64,000 nucleotides of DNA, from assembly GCF_035818615.1 (NCBI RefSeq), contig NZ_JAYKZY010000001.1, positions 846,501 to 910,500 of the forward strand. Direction: 5' to 3'. The translations under genes were made by a program, and so were the position numbers. Below are positions 27,545 to 36,838 of this stretch, piece by piece. The notes below the pieces were generated by a model. That model ran no database searches and was not told the origin of the DNA. It was given only the letters and a program-made list of their open reading frames with translations. This stretch comes from Sphingobium sp. CR2-8 (GTDB lineage Bacteria; Pseudomonadota; Alphaproteobacteria; Sphingomonadales; Sphingomonadaceae). Positions within the stretch are counted from its first letter, which is position 1. Each line of letters opens with the position of its first letter.

Positions 27545-28795
27545 TTAGGATTGTTGCTCGGCTTGATGTGATAGCGATCCATGCGGGTTCAGCAGGCCCA
27601 ACACCAGCCGTGCCGCTATGAACAGTGCCGCCATCATCGTCAGCATGGTGATCCCATGCGCTGAGGGGAGTTGGCTTACTAACCAGGCGAATACCGCGCC
27701 GATGCCATAGTTGGACGCGCCAATCAGTGCGCCCACAGATCCCGCTCGGCGGCGATCCAGCGCAAGCGCGCATGCTTGGTTGTTGGCCGAAAGCATTCTG
27801 TAGGTCGAACCGCCAAGTACCACGCTGATAGTTGCGAAAATCTTTGCCCCCGGTACATGAGTAAGCGTGAGCAGCAGACCGGCGACCAGCACCGTGATGC
27901 CGCCAAGCAAAGCCGCCTCGATAATCTGGCGAGGCGTGAAATGGTTGAGCAGACGGCGGTTGATTTGGGTCGCGCTGATAAGGGTGATGCCGAGCGCCCC
28001 GATGACGATCGAGGTGGTCCGCGAGGTCCAGCCGAAATCTTCCTGGAACAGCGGGCTGGCAGCGCTGTACCAGACCATCAGCGCCGACGCGGACAGCCCG
28101 CTGGTCAGCACATGCGCGAGCAGGGGCCGATTGCCGATCAACGCCATATACGCCGCAATTCGTCCTTCGCTCTGGGCATGTTCGGCGGCTTCCCGCGATT
28201 GGCTTTCGGGCAACTTGGCGATCAAGAAGGGAATTGTAGCCGCCACGAGACCAGCCAGCGTCCAGAAGATCGAGCGCCAACTGGAGATCAGCAGCAGGGC
28301 GCCGCCGAGCAGCGGCGCGATTACTGGCGCTATCCCCATGATGAGATGCTGCCAGCTAAAGATCACCGCGGCCTCTTTACCGGCGAAATTATCCGAGACG
28401 ATAGCACGCGCCAACACGATGCCCGCGCAGGATCCGAAGCCCTGCATAAGCCGTGCCGCGAACAACAGTTCCTGCGATTGCGCCAGTGCGCATACCACCG
28501 AGGAAACGAGAAATATGCTAAGACCAAGCAGCACCGGGAATCGGCGCCCCCAGCGATCGGCCAGCGCTCCCCAGACCAACTGGCCCGCAGCGAAACCAAG
28601 CATGAAGGCCGCCATGGTCGCCTGGATAGCGGCAGTGGTGGTGCCGAGATCCTGGCCCGTCTGGACGATGCCGGGCAGGCTCATATTGATGGCGAGCGGC
28701 CCGAAAAGGCTCATCGTCGCAATTATGGTGATCAATCCGGCATGTTGGCTTTGCCGCCGGGGAGTGATTAGCGCGCCTTTTTCCTTTCCCTCCAT
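27545..28795 (-). CDS. MFS multidrug efflux transporter, Bcr/CflA type
   Basis: 416 aa with 12 predicted hydrophobic segments. The N-terminal half carries the Bcr/CflA hallmarks: MSLPGIVQTGQDL, MLGFAAGQLVWGALADRWGR (motif A, D-R-W-G-R-R) and RLMQGFGSCAGIVLARAIV (R-x-x-Q-G-x-G, the H+-antiporter motif C region follows). Inner-membrane proton antiporter that exports small toxic compounds; in this setting probably substrate or intermediate efflux. Alone between two minus-strand genes, 154 bases downstream of the aldo-keto reductase end. Confidence 0.88.
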   Translation of the reverse strand: MEGKEKGALITPRRQSQHAGLITIIATMSLFGPLAINMSLPGIVQTGQDLGTTTAAIQATMAAFMLGFAAGQLVWGALADRWGRRFPVLLGLSIFLVSSVVCALAQSQELLFAARLMQGFGSCAGIVLARAIVSDNFAGKEAAVIFSWQHLIMGIAPVIAPLLGGALLLISSWRSIFWTLAGLVAATIPFLIAKLPESQSREAAEHAQSEGRIAAYMALIGNRPLLAHVLTSGLSASALMVWYSAASPLFQEDFGWTSRTTSIVIGALGITLISATQINRRLLNHFTPRQIIEAALLGGITVLVAGLLLTLTHVPGAKIFATISVVLGGSTYRMLSANNQACALALDRRRAGSVGALIGASNYGIGAVFAWLVSQLPSAHGITMLTMMAALFIAARLVLGLLNPHGSLSHQAEQQS

Positions 28796-28949
28796 CGCTG
28801 TTCAGTCCCCATTGTGAATTTGTTCGATGGAATGAAATGTCAGAAAGGATTGGGCTGAGAGCAGCCAAAACAAAAGCCTGCTTACGAGATCATTTTGAGG
28901 GACAGCCAACCGACTTGGCTCGTTTTGAGCTGCCCGCCCATTGGAGCGT

Positions 28950-29792
28950 TTAGTCCCCACCCCGGTCACTCACATGCTCAAGAGGATCCGGGCCGATGCG
29001 GCCGGACACGCTGTCCAGACCATTTATCAGCGCCATATCGCTCTTTTCGAGCACGAAATCGTATATCTCGACATTGTCGGCGAGATGGCGGCTGCTCGCG
29101 GCCTTGGGTATTACGACCAGCTCGTTCTGCACATGCCACCGGAGGACGATCTGAGCGGGTGAGCGGCCAAGACGCTTCGCGATCTGCCCGATGATAGGGT
29201 CTGTTAGCGCACGGCCATGTTCCAGCGGACTCCAGGCCTGCGTGATGATCCGTCGGCGGGCATTGTAGTCGCGCACATCGCGTTGTTGATACCGTGGGTG
29301 GAGTTGGATTTGATTTACGGCGGGCACCGTGCCCGTGTCGTCGATGAGTTCGTCGATGAGGGGCGGCGTAAAGTTAGCAACGCCGATTGATCGCGCTCTT
29401 CCTTCTTTGTGCAGCCTTACCAGCGCTCGCCAGGTCTCTCGATAAAGTCCCTTCGGGGGTTGCGGCCAGTGGATCAGGTACAGGTCGATGCGCCCTATCG
29501 CTCTTTCGCTCCGGTCAAACGCCCGCATGGCCGCGTCATAGCCATGTTGGCCATCAGGCAATTTTGAGGTGATGAACAGTTCCTCGCGATCCACTTCAGA
29601 GCGTTTCAGCGCGTCGCCGATTAACGCCTCATTGCCGTAATGGGTGGCGGTATCAAACTGGCGATAGCCAATACGCATAGCCTGCAGCATCAGTTCCCCA
29701 AGCGCGTCGCGCGGCATGAACATCATGCCCAGCCCCAATTGTGGGATCGTGAAGCCATCGTTCATCTTGAGTACGGATATGTTTCGGCTCAC
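28950..29792 (-). CDS. Aldo/keto reductase (GTG start)
   Basis: 280 aa. TIM-barrel AKR signatures: DTATHYGNEALIGDAL with the catalytic Tyr, FITSKL with the catalytic Lys, IDLYLIHWPQP with the catalytic His, VNQIQLHP, and IPKAASSRHLADN at the NADPH site. The GTG at 29792 (GGGAG upstream) gives an N-terminus SRNISVLKMNDGFTIPQLG that fits the family; the ATG at 29765 would lose the first strand. It reduces aldehydes or ketones with NADPH. Confidence 0.87.
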   Translation of the reverse strand: MSRNISVLKMNDGFTIPQLGLGMMFMPRDALGELMLQAMRIGYRQFDTATHYGNEALIGDALKRSEVDREELFITSKLPDGQHGYDAAMRAFDRSERAIGRIDLYLIHWPQPPKGLYRETWRALVRLHKEGRARSIGVANFTPPLIDELIDDTGTVPAVNQIQLHPRYQQRDVRDYNARRRIITQAWSPLEHGRALTDPIIGQIAKRLGRSPAQIVLRWHVQNELVVIPKAASSRHLADNVEIYDFVLEKSDMALINGLDSVSGRIGPDPLEHVSDRGGD

Positions 29793-30019
29793 ACTGATAC
29801 TCCCGTTGTCAAACCAGCCGCAATAGGATCCGGACGACCGAAAGCATAAATCATCTGATGCACCTGCCGCCCAACAATGCCGTTGGTAGGATCGGCTATG
29901 CCCCAACGGGACGTATCCGGAGTTCGGGGCCGGACTGCAGCCTGAGCGTTGCTGAATGTCGAAATCTCAGCCGGGCGTTGGCTTTCAAGGGTTAAACACC
30001 GCAGAGGTACCCACCGTCA

Positions 30020-30421
30020 TCATGCGTGAGCGGTCATGCCCTCTCCCTCCATGACGTCGCACAGACCCATTCGGCAGGCTGACCGATCGAGGAAACGTCG
30101 CTCGTCCTCGCTGAGAGCGCCGCAGACTTCTGGTTGCGCCAGGATCTTTGCCATTTCCGCGATTGCCCCCTCATCGCGGAATTCATAAATGCTGATGGCG
30201 TCGTACGCGCACCCGGCATCTCCGTCGCCCATCCGTCCGGTCGTCCAGTCATCCGAAGTGAAATCGGCCATCGTCCCTGGGTAATGGCGGCTGAAGCTGG
30301 TCAACAAGTGACCGATGAACTTTTCGCCCAGTGGAACGTGATTATTCTCGTAATGATCCCGAAACTGCTCCGGCGTCAGTCCTTCCTTGCGTTTCAGCAG
30401 AACCATGAACTTTGTCGTCAT
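30020..30421 (-). CDS. EthD-domain protein
   Basis: 133 aa. EthD/dimeric alpha-beta barrel: KFMVLLKRKEGLTPEQFRDH, ENNHVPLGEKF, then the C-terminal helix ALSEDERRFLDRSA. These small ferredoxin-like folds often go with P450 or aromatic pathways as isomerases, lactone-forming enzymes or accessory factors. AAGGAG precedes the ATG. It is 105 bases downstream in reading order of the lyase block. A second EthD protein lies at 60314-60661. Confidence 0.85.
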   Translation of the reverse strand: MTTKFMVLLKRKEGLTPEQFRDHYENNHVPLGEKFIGHLLTSFSRHYPGTMADFTSDDWTTGRMGDGDAGCAYDAISIYEFRDEGAIAEMAKILAQPEVCGALSEDERRFLDRSACRMGLCDVMEGEGMTAHA

Positions 30422-30526
30422 AAATTTTCTCCTTTTGAACGCGCAATTGCCTGCATGGCGTTTCGCACCCGTTCAAACCGTCGGTTGCCGACAGTCGCCA
30501 GATCATGGCCGTTGCGGGCTTGCGCG

Positions 30527-31438
30527 TCAGTCCTCCGCGCTCATGAACCGCTTCTCAGTAGCGACATAGTCGTCCAGCCGGGCCGCGCGCATGAGTTCCA
30601 GCGGGTCGTGATAGGCGCCCGGGTTCGCGGCGATGAACAGACTGTCCGTCCCATGCGCTTTCATGTCACGGAAAAGCGCGGCCATCGCATTCGCCGCCAC
30701 GCCGAGCGCTGTCGCGGCGTACATGATCAGCTTGAAGCCCGCGTCAGCCAGATCGGCTTCGGTGTAGCCCAGTGGCGGTCCGGACCCCATGCCCATGACG
30801 GGGCCATCAATCGCAGCTACGAGTTTCCGATTCCATTCCATCTGCTCAGCCGGCAAGAGCGAAAAAAAGGACCGCCCTTCCACCGTCATAAGGACCGGCA
30901 TGGCGAGATCGGCACCCGCCTCAAGGTAAAGGTTCGACCTTTCCACCAGTTCATCGAACGAGATCGTATCGGCATCGCTACGCGCGGCGATTACGAAGTC
31001 GGGATCGGTGCGTGCATCAAGCGCCGCCTTCAGCCGATCCAGCGCAGCCGCGCGCGACACGACACTGCGTCCGGCCAGAAGCGGACAATGCTTCGGCATG
31101 ATCTGATCTTCGATGTGGACGCCAGCGACGCCGGCACGCTCCATCTCGCGGATCGTCCGCTGGACGTTCAGCACGCCGCCAAATCCGGTATCTATGTCCG
31201 CCATAACTGGAATATCGAGCGCCGCAGTCATTCGCGCTGAATGGTCCGCGATTTCTCGCATGCTCAATAGACCAAGATCGGGTGCCGCCAACTGCGATGC
31301 CTCGACACCCAGTCCGGTCATGTGGACAGCCTCAAATCCGGCCAATTGTGCTAGGCGCGCCGAGAGCGGATCGAAACAGCCGGGCGCGACTACCATTTTA
31401 TCGCGCAGTAGCGCGCGCAAACGCGTCGTCATTCTCAT
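30527..31438 (-). CDS. Isocitrate lyase/PEP mutase-superfamily C-C lyase
   Basis: 303 aa. Mg site DIDTGFG (Asp81, Asp83), IEDQ with Glu110, and PKHC with Cys118, the lyase cysteine loop of methylisocitrate and dimethylmalate lyases. The usual K-K/R-C-G-H reads K-H-C-P-L here, nearer the dimethylmalate/oxaloacetate-hydrolase branch than to 2-methylisocitrate lyase. The product would be pyruvate or oxaloacetate-derived acid plus a C2-C3 acid. Its start overlaps the small dehydratase subunit stop by 4 bases (ATGA), so the three genes 33260 to 30527 are translationally coupled. Confidence 0.86.
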   Translation of the reverse strand: MRMTTRLRALLRDKMVVAPGCFDPLSARLAQLAGFEAVHMTGLGVEASQLAAPDLGLLSMREIADHSARMTAALDIPVMADIDTGFGGVLNVQRTIREMERAGVAGVHIEDQIMPKHCPLLAGRSVVSRAAALDRLKAALDARTDPDFVIAARSDADTISFDELVERSNLYLEAGADLAMPVLMTVEGRSFFSLLPAEQMEWNRKLVAAIDGPVMGMGSGPPLGYTEADLADAGFKLIMYAATALGVAANAMAALFRDMKAHGTDSLFIAANPGAYHDPLELMRAARLDDYVATEKRFMSAED

Positions 31439-31974
31439 GCGGTTTCCTTCCGGCTTTCGACGGGAAGCGCGCCAATACGGCCCATTGCCCAGTTCCGGCT
31501 GCCACCTGCCGTCAGAATATCAAGAATGAGCGGTGATACAGGCACGAAGTCGATCGCCGCGCCGCTGGTGATGTTGATCGCATGACCGGCGGCAAGGTCG
31601 ACCTCCAGCTTGTCACCATGCTCGACCAGTCTCGTGATGCCGGGAACAACGCAGGCCGGCATCCCGAAGTCGATCGAGCCGCGCTGGAACAAGCCGCCGA
31701 TACCCTCGACCAGATAAGCGGACAGGCCGGCTTCGACGCTGCCCATGATCGCCGCCGTATAGTAGTGCGCATGTCCGGTGCCGAAGCCCGTACCCGCCAC
31801 GAGGATATCGCCAGGCGCGATCTTTTCCGCGACGCCCGGAGCCACATCCTCAAACAGATGCTTGGCGCATTCCTTCCACTGGCGGCTCATGCCCTGCTTG
31901 TCATAGCGCGCGGGCAAAATATCCATCGCGCCAATCCCATCAGCAAACTTCCAGACCTTTCCACGAAGCTTCAT
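31435..31974 (-). CDS. Aconitase-type dehydratase small subunit (LeuD-like)
   Basis: 179 aa swivel domain. GKVWKFADGIGAMDILPARY at the N-terminus replaces the D-T-D-x-I-x-P motif of LeuD; GTGFGTGHAHYYTAAIMGS corresponds to the G-x-N-F-G-x-G-S-S-R-E loop but lacks the Ser-Arg-Glu, a substitution known from dimethylmalate-type dehydratases and likely to change the substrate acid bound. Overlaps the large subunit gene by 4 bases (start 31974, large-subunit stop 31971). Confidence 0.85.
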   Translation of the reverse strand: MKLRGKVWKFADGIGAMDILPARYDKQGMSRQWKECAKHLFEDVAPGVAEKIAPGDILVAGTGFGTGHAHYYTAAIMGSVEAGLSAYLVEGIGGLFQRGSIDFGMPACVVPGITRLVEHGDKLEVDLAAGHAINITSGAAIDFVPVSPLILDILTAGGSRNWAMGRIGALPVESRKETA

Positions 31975-33260
31975 GCCAAAACCTCCAATTCGCGGATGAG
32001 ATACTGCGCGGGATCGGCAATACACCCCTCTATGGCCGAGGCTGCCACCACGGCAGCATCCGCAAGCATCACTTCGGAACTCGCGCTCCCCATGCGCCCA
32101 CGGAGCGTCTCCACTGAAGTCGAAATGCAGCGCTCTCCATCGCCGAGCTTGAGTGGCGACAGATTTCCGGAATAACACGCACCACAGCCCGGTTGGGTAA
32201 TTGCTGCTCCAGCATCGAGTAAATCCTGGTAAATACCGGCAGCCGATGCTTCGCGGGCGGTGTCTGCGGAGATCGGCGTCACGATCAGGCGAACTGACGG
32301 GTGCACTTTCCGTCCGCGCAGAACCTTGGCGGCAAGCGCAAGATCCGACAACCGACCGCCTGCGCAAGAGCCGACATAAGCGGCGTTTACCGGCAGGCCA
32401 ACGACATCAGCCAGCGAGCGGACCTTTTCGATGTCGTGTGGCCCTGCAACCAAGTGCCCCATCCTTGAAAGGTCATATCTGTAGGTCGCCGCATAATCGG
32501 CGTCTGAATCGGCGGTTACCGGTTCAAAAGCCTCCCGCGCGCGGCCATCGAAATAGTCGAGCAGGATGCGGTCCGCAGGAAAGATCACGGTGAGCGCGCC
32601 AATCTGCACTGCGCCGTTGGCGATCGCCATACGAACGTCCATCGAGAGCGTCTCCACCCCCTGACCCGCAAATTCGATCACCTTTCCGTCCAGAACCCCG
32701 GCGAGATCGGCAATCAGGCGATAGACCACGTCCTTGCCCGTCATGCCTAGCGGCAGCGCGCCGGACAGATCGATCCGGACGCTTTCGGGCACGATCATCC
32801 AAATGTCGCCAGTCATGATGATCGGATCGACACCGAACAGTGCAGGCAAGGCAAAGCAATTTGCCGCGCCCATCGTCGCGCTCTGGGTATCCGCGCCAAT
32901 CACCACCGTGCCGGGCAGCGCCCACCCCTGCTCCACCGGTATCTGGTGAGAGATCCCATTGCGGCCGAGATCATAAATATTCTCAGCCGGTATTCCTTGA
33001 GCCTTGGCGAAAGCCCGGATTTTTGGGTGCTCCTTACCCGCGACCTGCGGGAACCATTCAGGCTGAAACATATGATCGAAACAGAAAATGATCCGCTTGG
33101 GATCCCACACTTTCAGCCCCAGCTCCTGAAAACTATCGATGAATGTCGTCCCGTCGAGGTTGGTCATATGGCTTACTTTCGCCAGGACTGCCTCACCGGT
33201 CGCAACCCCGTCTACCCCGGCGGCACGCGCCAGGATCTTTTGCGCCATTGTCTGCGCCAT
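31971..33260 (-). CDS. Aconitase-type dehydratase large subunit (LeuC-like, 4Fe-4S)
   Basis: 429 aa. The 4Fe-4S ligands are Cys299 (VGSCAGGR) and Cys359/Cys362 (PGCGACYSG); IIFCFDHMFQP and IGADTQSATMGA match the LeuC family. With the small subunit it should move or remove water on a branched hydroxydicarboxylate. Start ATG 33260 with GGAG at 7 nt; the open frame begins 12 codons earlier at 33296 without such a site. Paired with the lyase at 30527 it resembles the 2,3-dimethylmalate dehydratase/lyase set of nicotinate fermenters. A leucine-biosynthesis role is unlikely in this context. Confidence 0.88.
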   Translation of the reverse strand: MAQTMAQKILARAAGVDGVATGEAVLAKVSHMTNLDGTTFIDSFQELGLKVWDPKRIIFCFDHMFQPEWFPQVAGKEHPKIRAFAKAQGIPAENIYDLGRNGISHQIPVEQGWALPGTVVIGADTQSATMGAANCFALPALFGVDPIIMTGDIWMIVPESVRIDLSGALPLGMTGKDVVYRLIADLAGVLDGKVIEFAGQGVETLSMDVRMAIANGAVQIGALTVIFPADRILLDYFDGRAREAFEPVTADSDADYAATYRYDLSRMGHLVAGPHDIEKVRSLADVVGLPVNAAYVGSCAGGRLSDLALAAKVLRGRKVHPSVRLIVTPISADTAREASAAGIYQDLLDAGAAITQPGCGACYSGNLSPLKLGDGERCISTSVETLRGRMGSASSEVMLADAAVVAASAIEGCIADPAQYLIRELEVLA

Positions 33261-33319
33261 ACACACACTCCATAAAGTCTCGTTCAATCTCATCAATTAG
33301 AGGCCGCAAAGCGCAAACA

Positions 33320-33339
33320 CGACATCGCGATGATTGTCG
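33320..33339. promoter_or_regulatory. Candidate dyad operator in divergent promoter
   Basis: CGACA-N10-TGTCG, with the palindrome CATCGCGATG inside its left part, in the 201 bases between the dehydratase operon (minus) and the small gene at 33462 (plus). No regulator gene adjoins, so this is only a candidate. Confidence 0.35.
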
Positions 33340-33461
33340 AAATGTGCATCTCTTTAGCGAAATCCGCACCACCTGATGACTCCTCGATTTAAATCCGCCC
33401 TATTAGACTGCGAAAACGTTGCTGCACCGACATAGAGCGGCGCAAACAGGAGAGAAATCAA

Positions 33462-33773
33462 ATGACCGAGAGTTCGATTCCCAAGCTCGACACACTTTTG
33501 CGCGTTTATGACATCAAGCCGGACGGATGGGAGCAGTTTCTGGAAATCTGGCGGCGTATCGTTGCCGTACGCCGTAGGTTCGGCTTTGAGGTACTTTTTG
33601 CGTTGGAAGACAGGGAAGCGAATGTCTTCACCTGGGCCGTCCGACATGACGACGACATCGATCAGGTCGCCGAGCGCTACTATGCCGACCCAGAACGAAA
33701 GTCGTTGGAAATCGTTGGTGAATATGTTCTGGACTACAAGGTGACACGGGTGTCTCGCGTCGCTTTCCCTTAA
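33462..33773 (+). CDS. Small protein, probable dimeric alpha-beta barrel (NIPSNAP/EthD-like)
   Basis: 103 aa. Not assigned to a named family with certainty. LLRVYDIKPDGWEQFLEIW, an aromatic strand FEVLFALEDREANVFTWAVRH and RYYADPERKSL follow the beta-alpha-beta-beta pattern of NIPSNAP or antibiotic-monooxygenase-like barrels. A good CAGGAGAG precedes the ATG and it is followed after 67 bases by the hydroxyacid dehydrogenase, so it is probably expressed with it. Confidence 0.7.
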   Translation: MTESSIPKLDTLLRVYDIKPDGWEQFLEIWRRIVAVRRRFGFEVLFALEDREANVFTWAVRHDDDIDQVAERYYADPERKSLEIVGEYVLDYKVTRVSRVAFP

Positions 33774-33840
33774 CAGATCTTCGGTTCAAGCTTACCATCG
33801 TTACGCGCAGAACCTATAATCGCGACGAAAGGATAAGTCC

Positions 33841-34701
33841 GTGTCGAACGGCAAGTTTACGGGATCTGTCGGCTATGTCGGTCTGGGAGACATGGGCGGC
33901 GCCATTGCCCAGCGGTTGGTTTATGCTGCCATCGACCTTATCGTCTTTGATCTGGATGATGACGCCATCGCTCGGCTGGTCGCAAAAGGCGCTCGGGCCG
34001 CGGCATCGCTTTTCGATCTGGTCCAAAATGCGGGAGTCGTCTTCATCTGCGTAGATCCGGAGCCAGCAGTAGAGACGGTGATCGAGGAAATCCTCGAGTT
34101 CGTGCGCCCCGACCAGACTCTGATCATTCAGTCTTCGGTTTCTCCCCAAGTCGTTATCGATGCTTCTGAAAAGGCGAAGCTGAAAGGCGTAAGGCTGTTC
34201 GATGCTCCCGTAAGTGGAACTTACAGGGATCGGCAAAATGGCACTTTGGCCGTGCCGACAGGCGCAGCGCGCGAGGATATCGGTCATATCGCGACGCTGC
34301 TCGAACTGATCGGGCGGCCGATTTACCTCAAGACAGTGGGCGGCGGCGAGATCGCCAAACTTGCTAACAATGCCGTGTCCAGCATTACGCGCTCTGGATT
34401 AATGGAGGCCATTGAGCTCGCTGAGGCATATGGCGTTGCCGAAGCAGATCTGCTCGAGGTGCTGAGTGTTGGGAGCGGGAGCAGTTTTGTGGTCAAGAAC
34501 TGGAGTTTTTTCGATGACCTTGCCCGTCAGGGACATATAGTCCGGAAACAGCCGATGCAGGCGGCAGAAATCCGAAAGACTATCAAACAGAAAGACCTAC
34601 ATCTTCCCATCATCGAAGCCCATTTCGAGCCGTTGAGAATACTCGACATCCAACGGTACAAGAAGCTCACCGGACGATATCCTGATTCCGGCGGAGTGTG
34701 A
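33841..34701 (+). CDS. Beta-hydroxyacid dehydrogenase (3-hydroxyisobutyrate-dehydrogenase family; GTG start)
   Basis: 286 aa. N-terminal GYVGLGDMGGAIA nucleotide loop, substrate loop DAPVSG (residues 121-126) and catalytic Lys173 in GGGEIAKLANN. Family members oxidise branched 3-hydroxy acids such as 3-hydroxyisobutyrate or reduce tartronate semialdehyde with NAD(P). Start GTG at 33841 with GAAAGGA. Together with the dehydratase/lyase block on the other side this suggests handling of short branched acids. Confidence 0.88.
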   Translation: MSNGKFTGSVGYVGLGDMGGAIAQRLVYAAIDLIVFDLDDDAIARLVAKGARAAASLFDLVQNAGVVFICVDPEPAVETVIEEILEFVRPDQTLIIQSSVSPQVVIDASEKAKLKGVRLFDAPVSGTYRDRQNGTLAVPTGAAREDIGHIATLLELIGRPIYLKTVGGGEIAKLANNAVSSITRSGLMEAIELAEAYGVAEADLLEVLSVGSGSSFVVKNWSFFDDLARQGHIVRKQPMQAAEIRKTIKQKDLHLPIIEAHFEPLRILDIQRYKKLTGRYPDSGGV

Positions 34702-34835
34702 TCTTCGTAACCGTTCATACGGTGCGCATATGCCGCCCCTTCGCGGACCTGCCGCGCCGGTAGAGGCTAGAGCCGGCGCTTTAATTGGCCCGCCGGATCG
34801 GTGAGACACGCCGCAAAAGCCTGAGGAGCCACGGA

Positions 34836-35870
34836 TATAAGTTCGGCCTGTCGATCCCCACGATAACGGGATTCCCTCGCTCCCCGGAGCCAGAGGACGG
34901 TGAATGGCGCACCCGTTGGGCATGAAGCTTCGAAATCGTCGCCCTGGCAGAGGAACTCGGGTTCGAAATGGGTACGGTTGGTCATCATCGTTTCACGACG
35001 GATCGGATAGACTCTTCCCAGCCGATGGTCGCGATCGCAGCGCTCGCCGCACGCTCCGCTACGATGCGCTTCATGACGAACATCCTGATCCTGCCCTCGC
35101 ACAACCCGATCGACGTCGCCTAACAGGTCGCGATGGTCGAGGAATTGTCCGATGGACGCGTGATGCTGGGCGTCGCCATCGGATATCGCCCTTATGAGTT
35201 CGAGCAGATCGGCCTGGTGTTCACGGAACGGGTCAGCCGCTTCGAAGAAGCGATCATGCTGCTTCGCAACGCATGGAGCAATGATCCCATCCACTTCGTA
35301 GGCAAGCATTTCACCGTGACAGGCGAAAACGGGACACCCAAGCCGGTTCAGAAGCCCGGGCCGCCGATATTTATCGGTGCGTAGGTTGATGCGGCGATCG
35401 ATCGCGCGGCAAGGCTGGGTGACGGATAATATCGAGAGTGCGGCGCTGCTCGGCCCCAAGGTCGCGCGCTTCCGGACGCAATCGCGCGCGGCCGGACGCG
35501 CCGAATGGTGGTACGCAACCGGCAAGGTCGGGATCGATCGCGACAAGGCGAGACTGGAGCGCAAATGGCTGCCGCCCATCCTCGATACCTATCGCGACTA
35601 TCTGAAGCTGGGCGTGCCTTGCGAAGATGAATTTGCCGACAAGCTGCGTCGGGAGTGTTACTGGCGATCGCGGACCTACCGCCCGGCCAGATCATCGCGG
35701 GAACGCCCGACGAATGCGCCGCCGGCTTGCAGCTCTGCATTGAGGCCACAGAACCTGATTACATCGTCGTCGACTTCGGTCGCGGTGCGCACCGAGCGCA
35801 TTACGACAATCTTCGTAACCAGATCGAGTTCTTCGGCCGCGAGCTAATCCCGCGCTTCGCGAAGGCATGA
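34836..35870 (+). pseudogene. Dead LLM-class (luciferase-like) flavin monooxygenase
   Basis: One frame from about 34836 reads as an LLM-class oxidoreductase (YKFGLSIPTITG, EIVALAEELGFEMG, FMTNILILPSHNPIDVA, VEELSDGRVMLGVAIGYRP, PGPPIFIGA), interrupted by TGA (34924-34926), TAA (35121-35123) and TAG (35382-35384). It then needs frame changes to continue through GWVTDNIESAA-like and ADLPPGQIIAGTPDECAAGL-like stretches to the end near 35870. Each in-frame stop is one base from a sense codon (CGA, GAA or CAA, CAG). The start codon is also lost. Family length would be about 330 codons. The neighbours are intact, so this step has been lost by the strain. Confidence 0.85.
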
Positions 35871-35968
35871 TGCTGCCAGATCGAGCTTCTTTTCGCACCC
35901 GTCTCGCGAGACTCCATCCGGCGCCGATGGCGAGGCAGAAAGTCGTCGGCCGGATTGCCCGGTCAGCA

Positions 35969-36838
35969 TCAACAAGACGTGATATGAGATCGCCGAAGTG
36001 AGGCAATGCGATATTCCCGCGGCGTCAATCCGACTTTGTGGCGAAACGCATAGGAAAAGGCACTAGGCGTGCTAAAACCAAGACGGTGGGCAATAACTTT
36101 AAGCGGTATCGTCCATTCATCCAGCAGCGTTTTCGCCCGCGAAATTCGGACCTCTTCCATATAGTCAAATAGGTTGCGGCCCGTGCAATTCTTGTACACC
36201 TGCCTCATGTGGCCGACGCCGATTCCCAGGCTGTCAGCAATCTCCTGGAGCGAGGGCCAACCACTCTCGTACGTCATCACGAATTCTTCGACGCGCCGAG
36301 TCCTGAGTTCGGACAAAGGATCGTGCATTCGTAAGTCCGTAGTGCCTTGCTTCAGCCGAGACACGAGATCGAATGCAACTAGCGTACTGCACGACTTGAT
36401 TATGGATGGCGTAAGCGGGCTTGGGGAAAGCACTTCGTTGAACATCCGCCTCATCGCATATTCAATGTTGGTCTCCTTGAACTGGAAGAGCGCCAGTGCA
36501 GGATAGTCGAGCGACCTGGCTGTCACCCCGACGACATCCTGGAGCCATTCCGGTTTGATACGAAGCGCGAGGCTGCGCGTGTCAACCGCGCCGTCGCAAG
36601 CCATCGCGCTGGTTTGCACTCGCGATGGGATCAACATCATCTGCCCTACTGACCTAGGATCGCGTCCTTCTGTCCATGCGCGGATGCGCCCCTTAGGGGC
36701 GCTCCGCCAGCGTAGAACAATCTCCGGATCGCATTGCGAAGCGGTGGCACCTGCTTCGTAATGACTATCGACCACCTGAGCCACGACGCCTGGGAAGGCG
36801 ACTTCACCGACCACTTCCTGCGTCCAGCCACTTACCAT
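35969..36838 (-). CDS. AraC-family regulator (family A paralogue)
   Basis: 289 aa from the ATG at 36838 (GGAGAG at 7 nt), or 294 aa from an ATG at 36853. It opens MVSGWTQEVVGEVAFPGV, matching the start chosen for the regulator at 17655. Double HTH: PSLQEIADSLGIGVGHMRQV and PLKVIAHRLGFSTPSAFSYA, ending KVGLTPREYRIA. Divergent from the TonB receptor at 37418 and probably its regulator. The box at 37262 lies between them. Confidence 0.86.
   Translation of the reverse strand: MVSGWTQEVVGEVAFPGVVAQVVDSHYEAGATASQCDPEIVLRWRSAPKGRIRAWTEGRDPRSVGQMMLIPSRVQTSAMACDGAVDTRSLALRIKPEWLQDVVGVTARSLDYPALALFQFKETNIEYAMRRMFNEVLSPSPLTPSIIKSCSTLVAFDLVSRLKQGTTDLRMHDPLSELRTRRVEEFVMTYESGWPSLQEIADSLGIGVGHMRQVYKNCTGRNLFDYMEEVRISRAKTLLDEWTIPLKVIAHRLGFSTPSAFSYAFRHKVGLTPREYRIASLRRSHITSC

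Noticed and set aside
31971..33260. Leucine biosynthesis isopropylmalate isomerase
   Set aside because: Coupled to an ICL/PEPM lyase and lacking the LeuD Ser-Arg-Glu loop; no leuA or leuB nearby.
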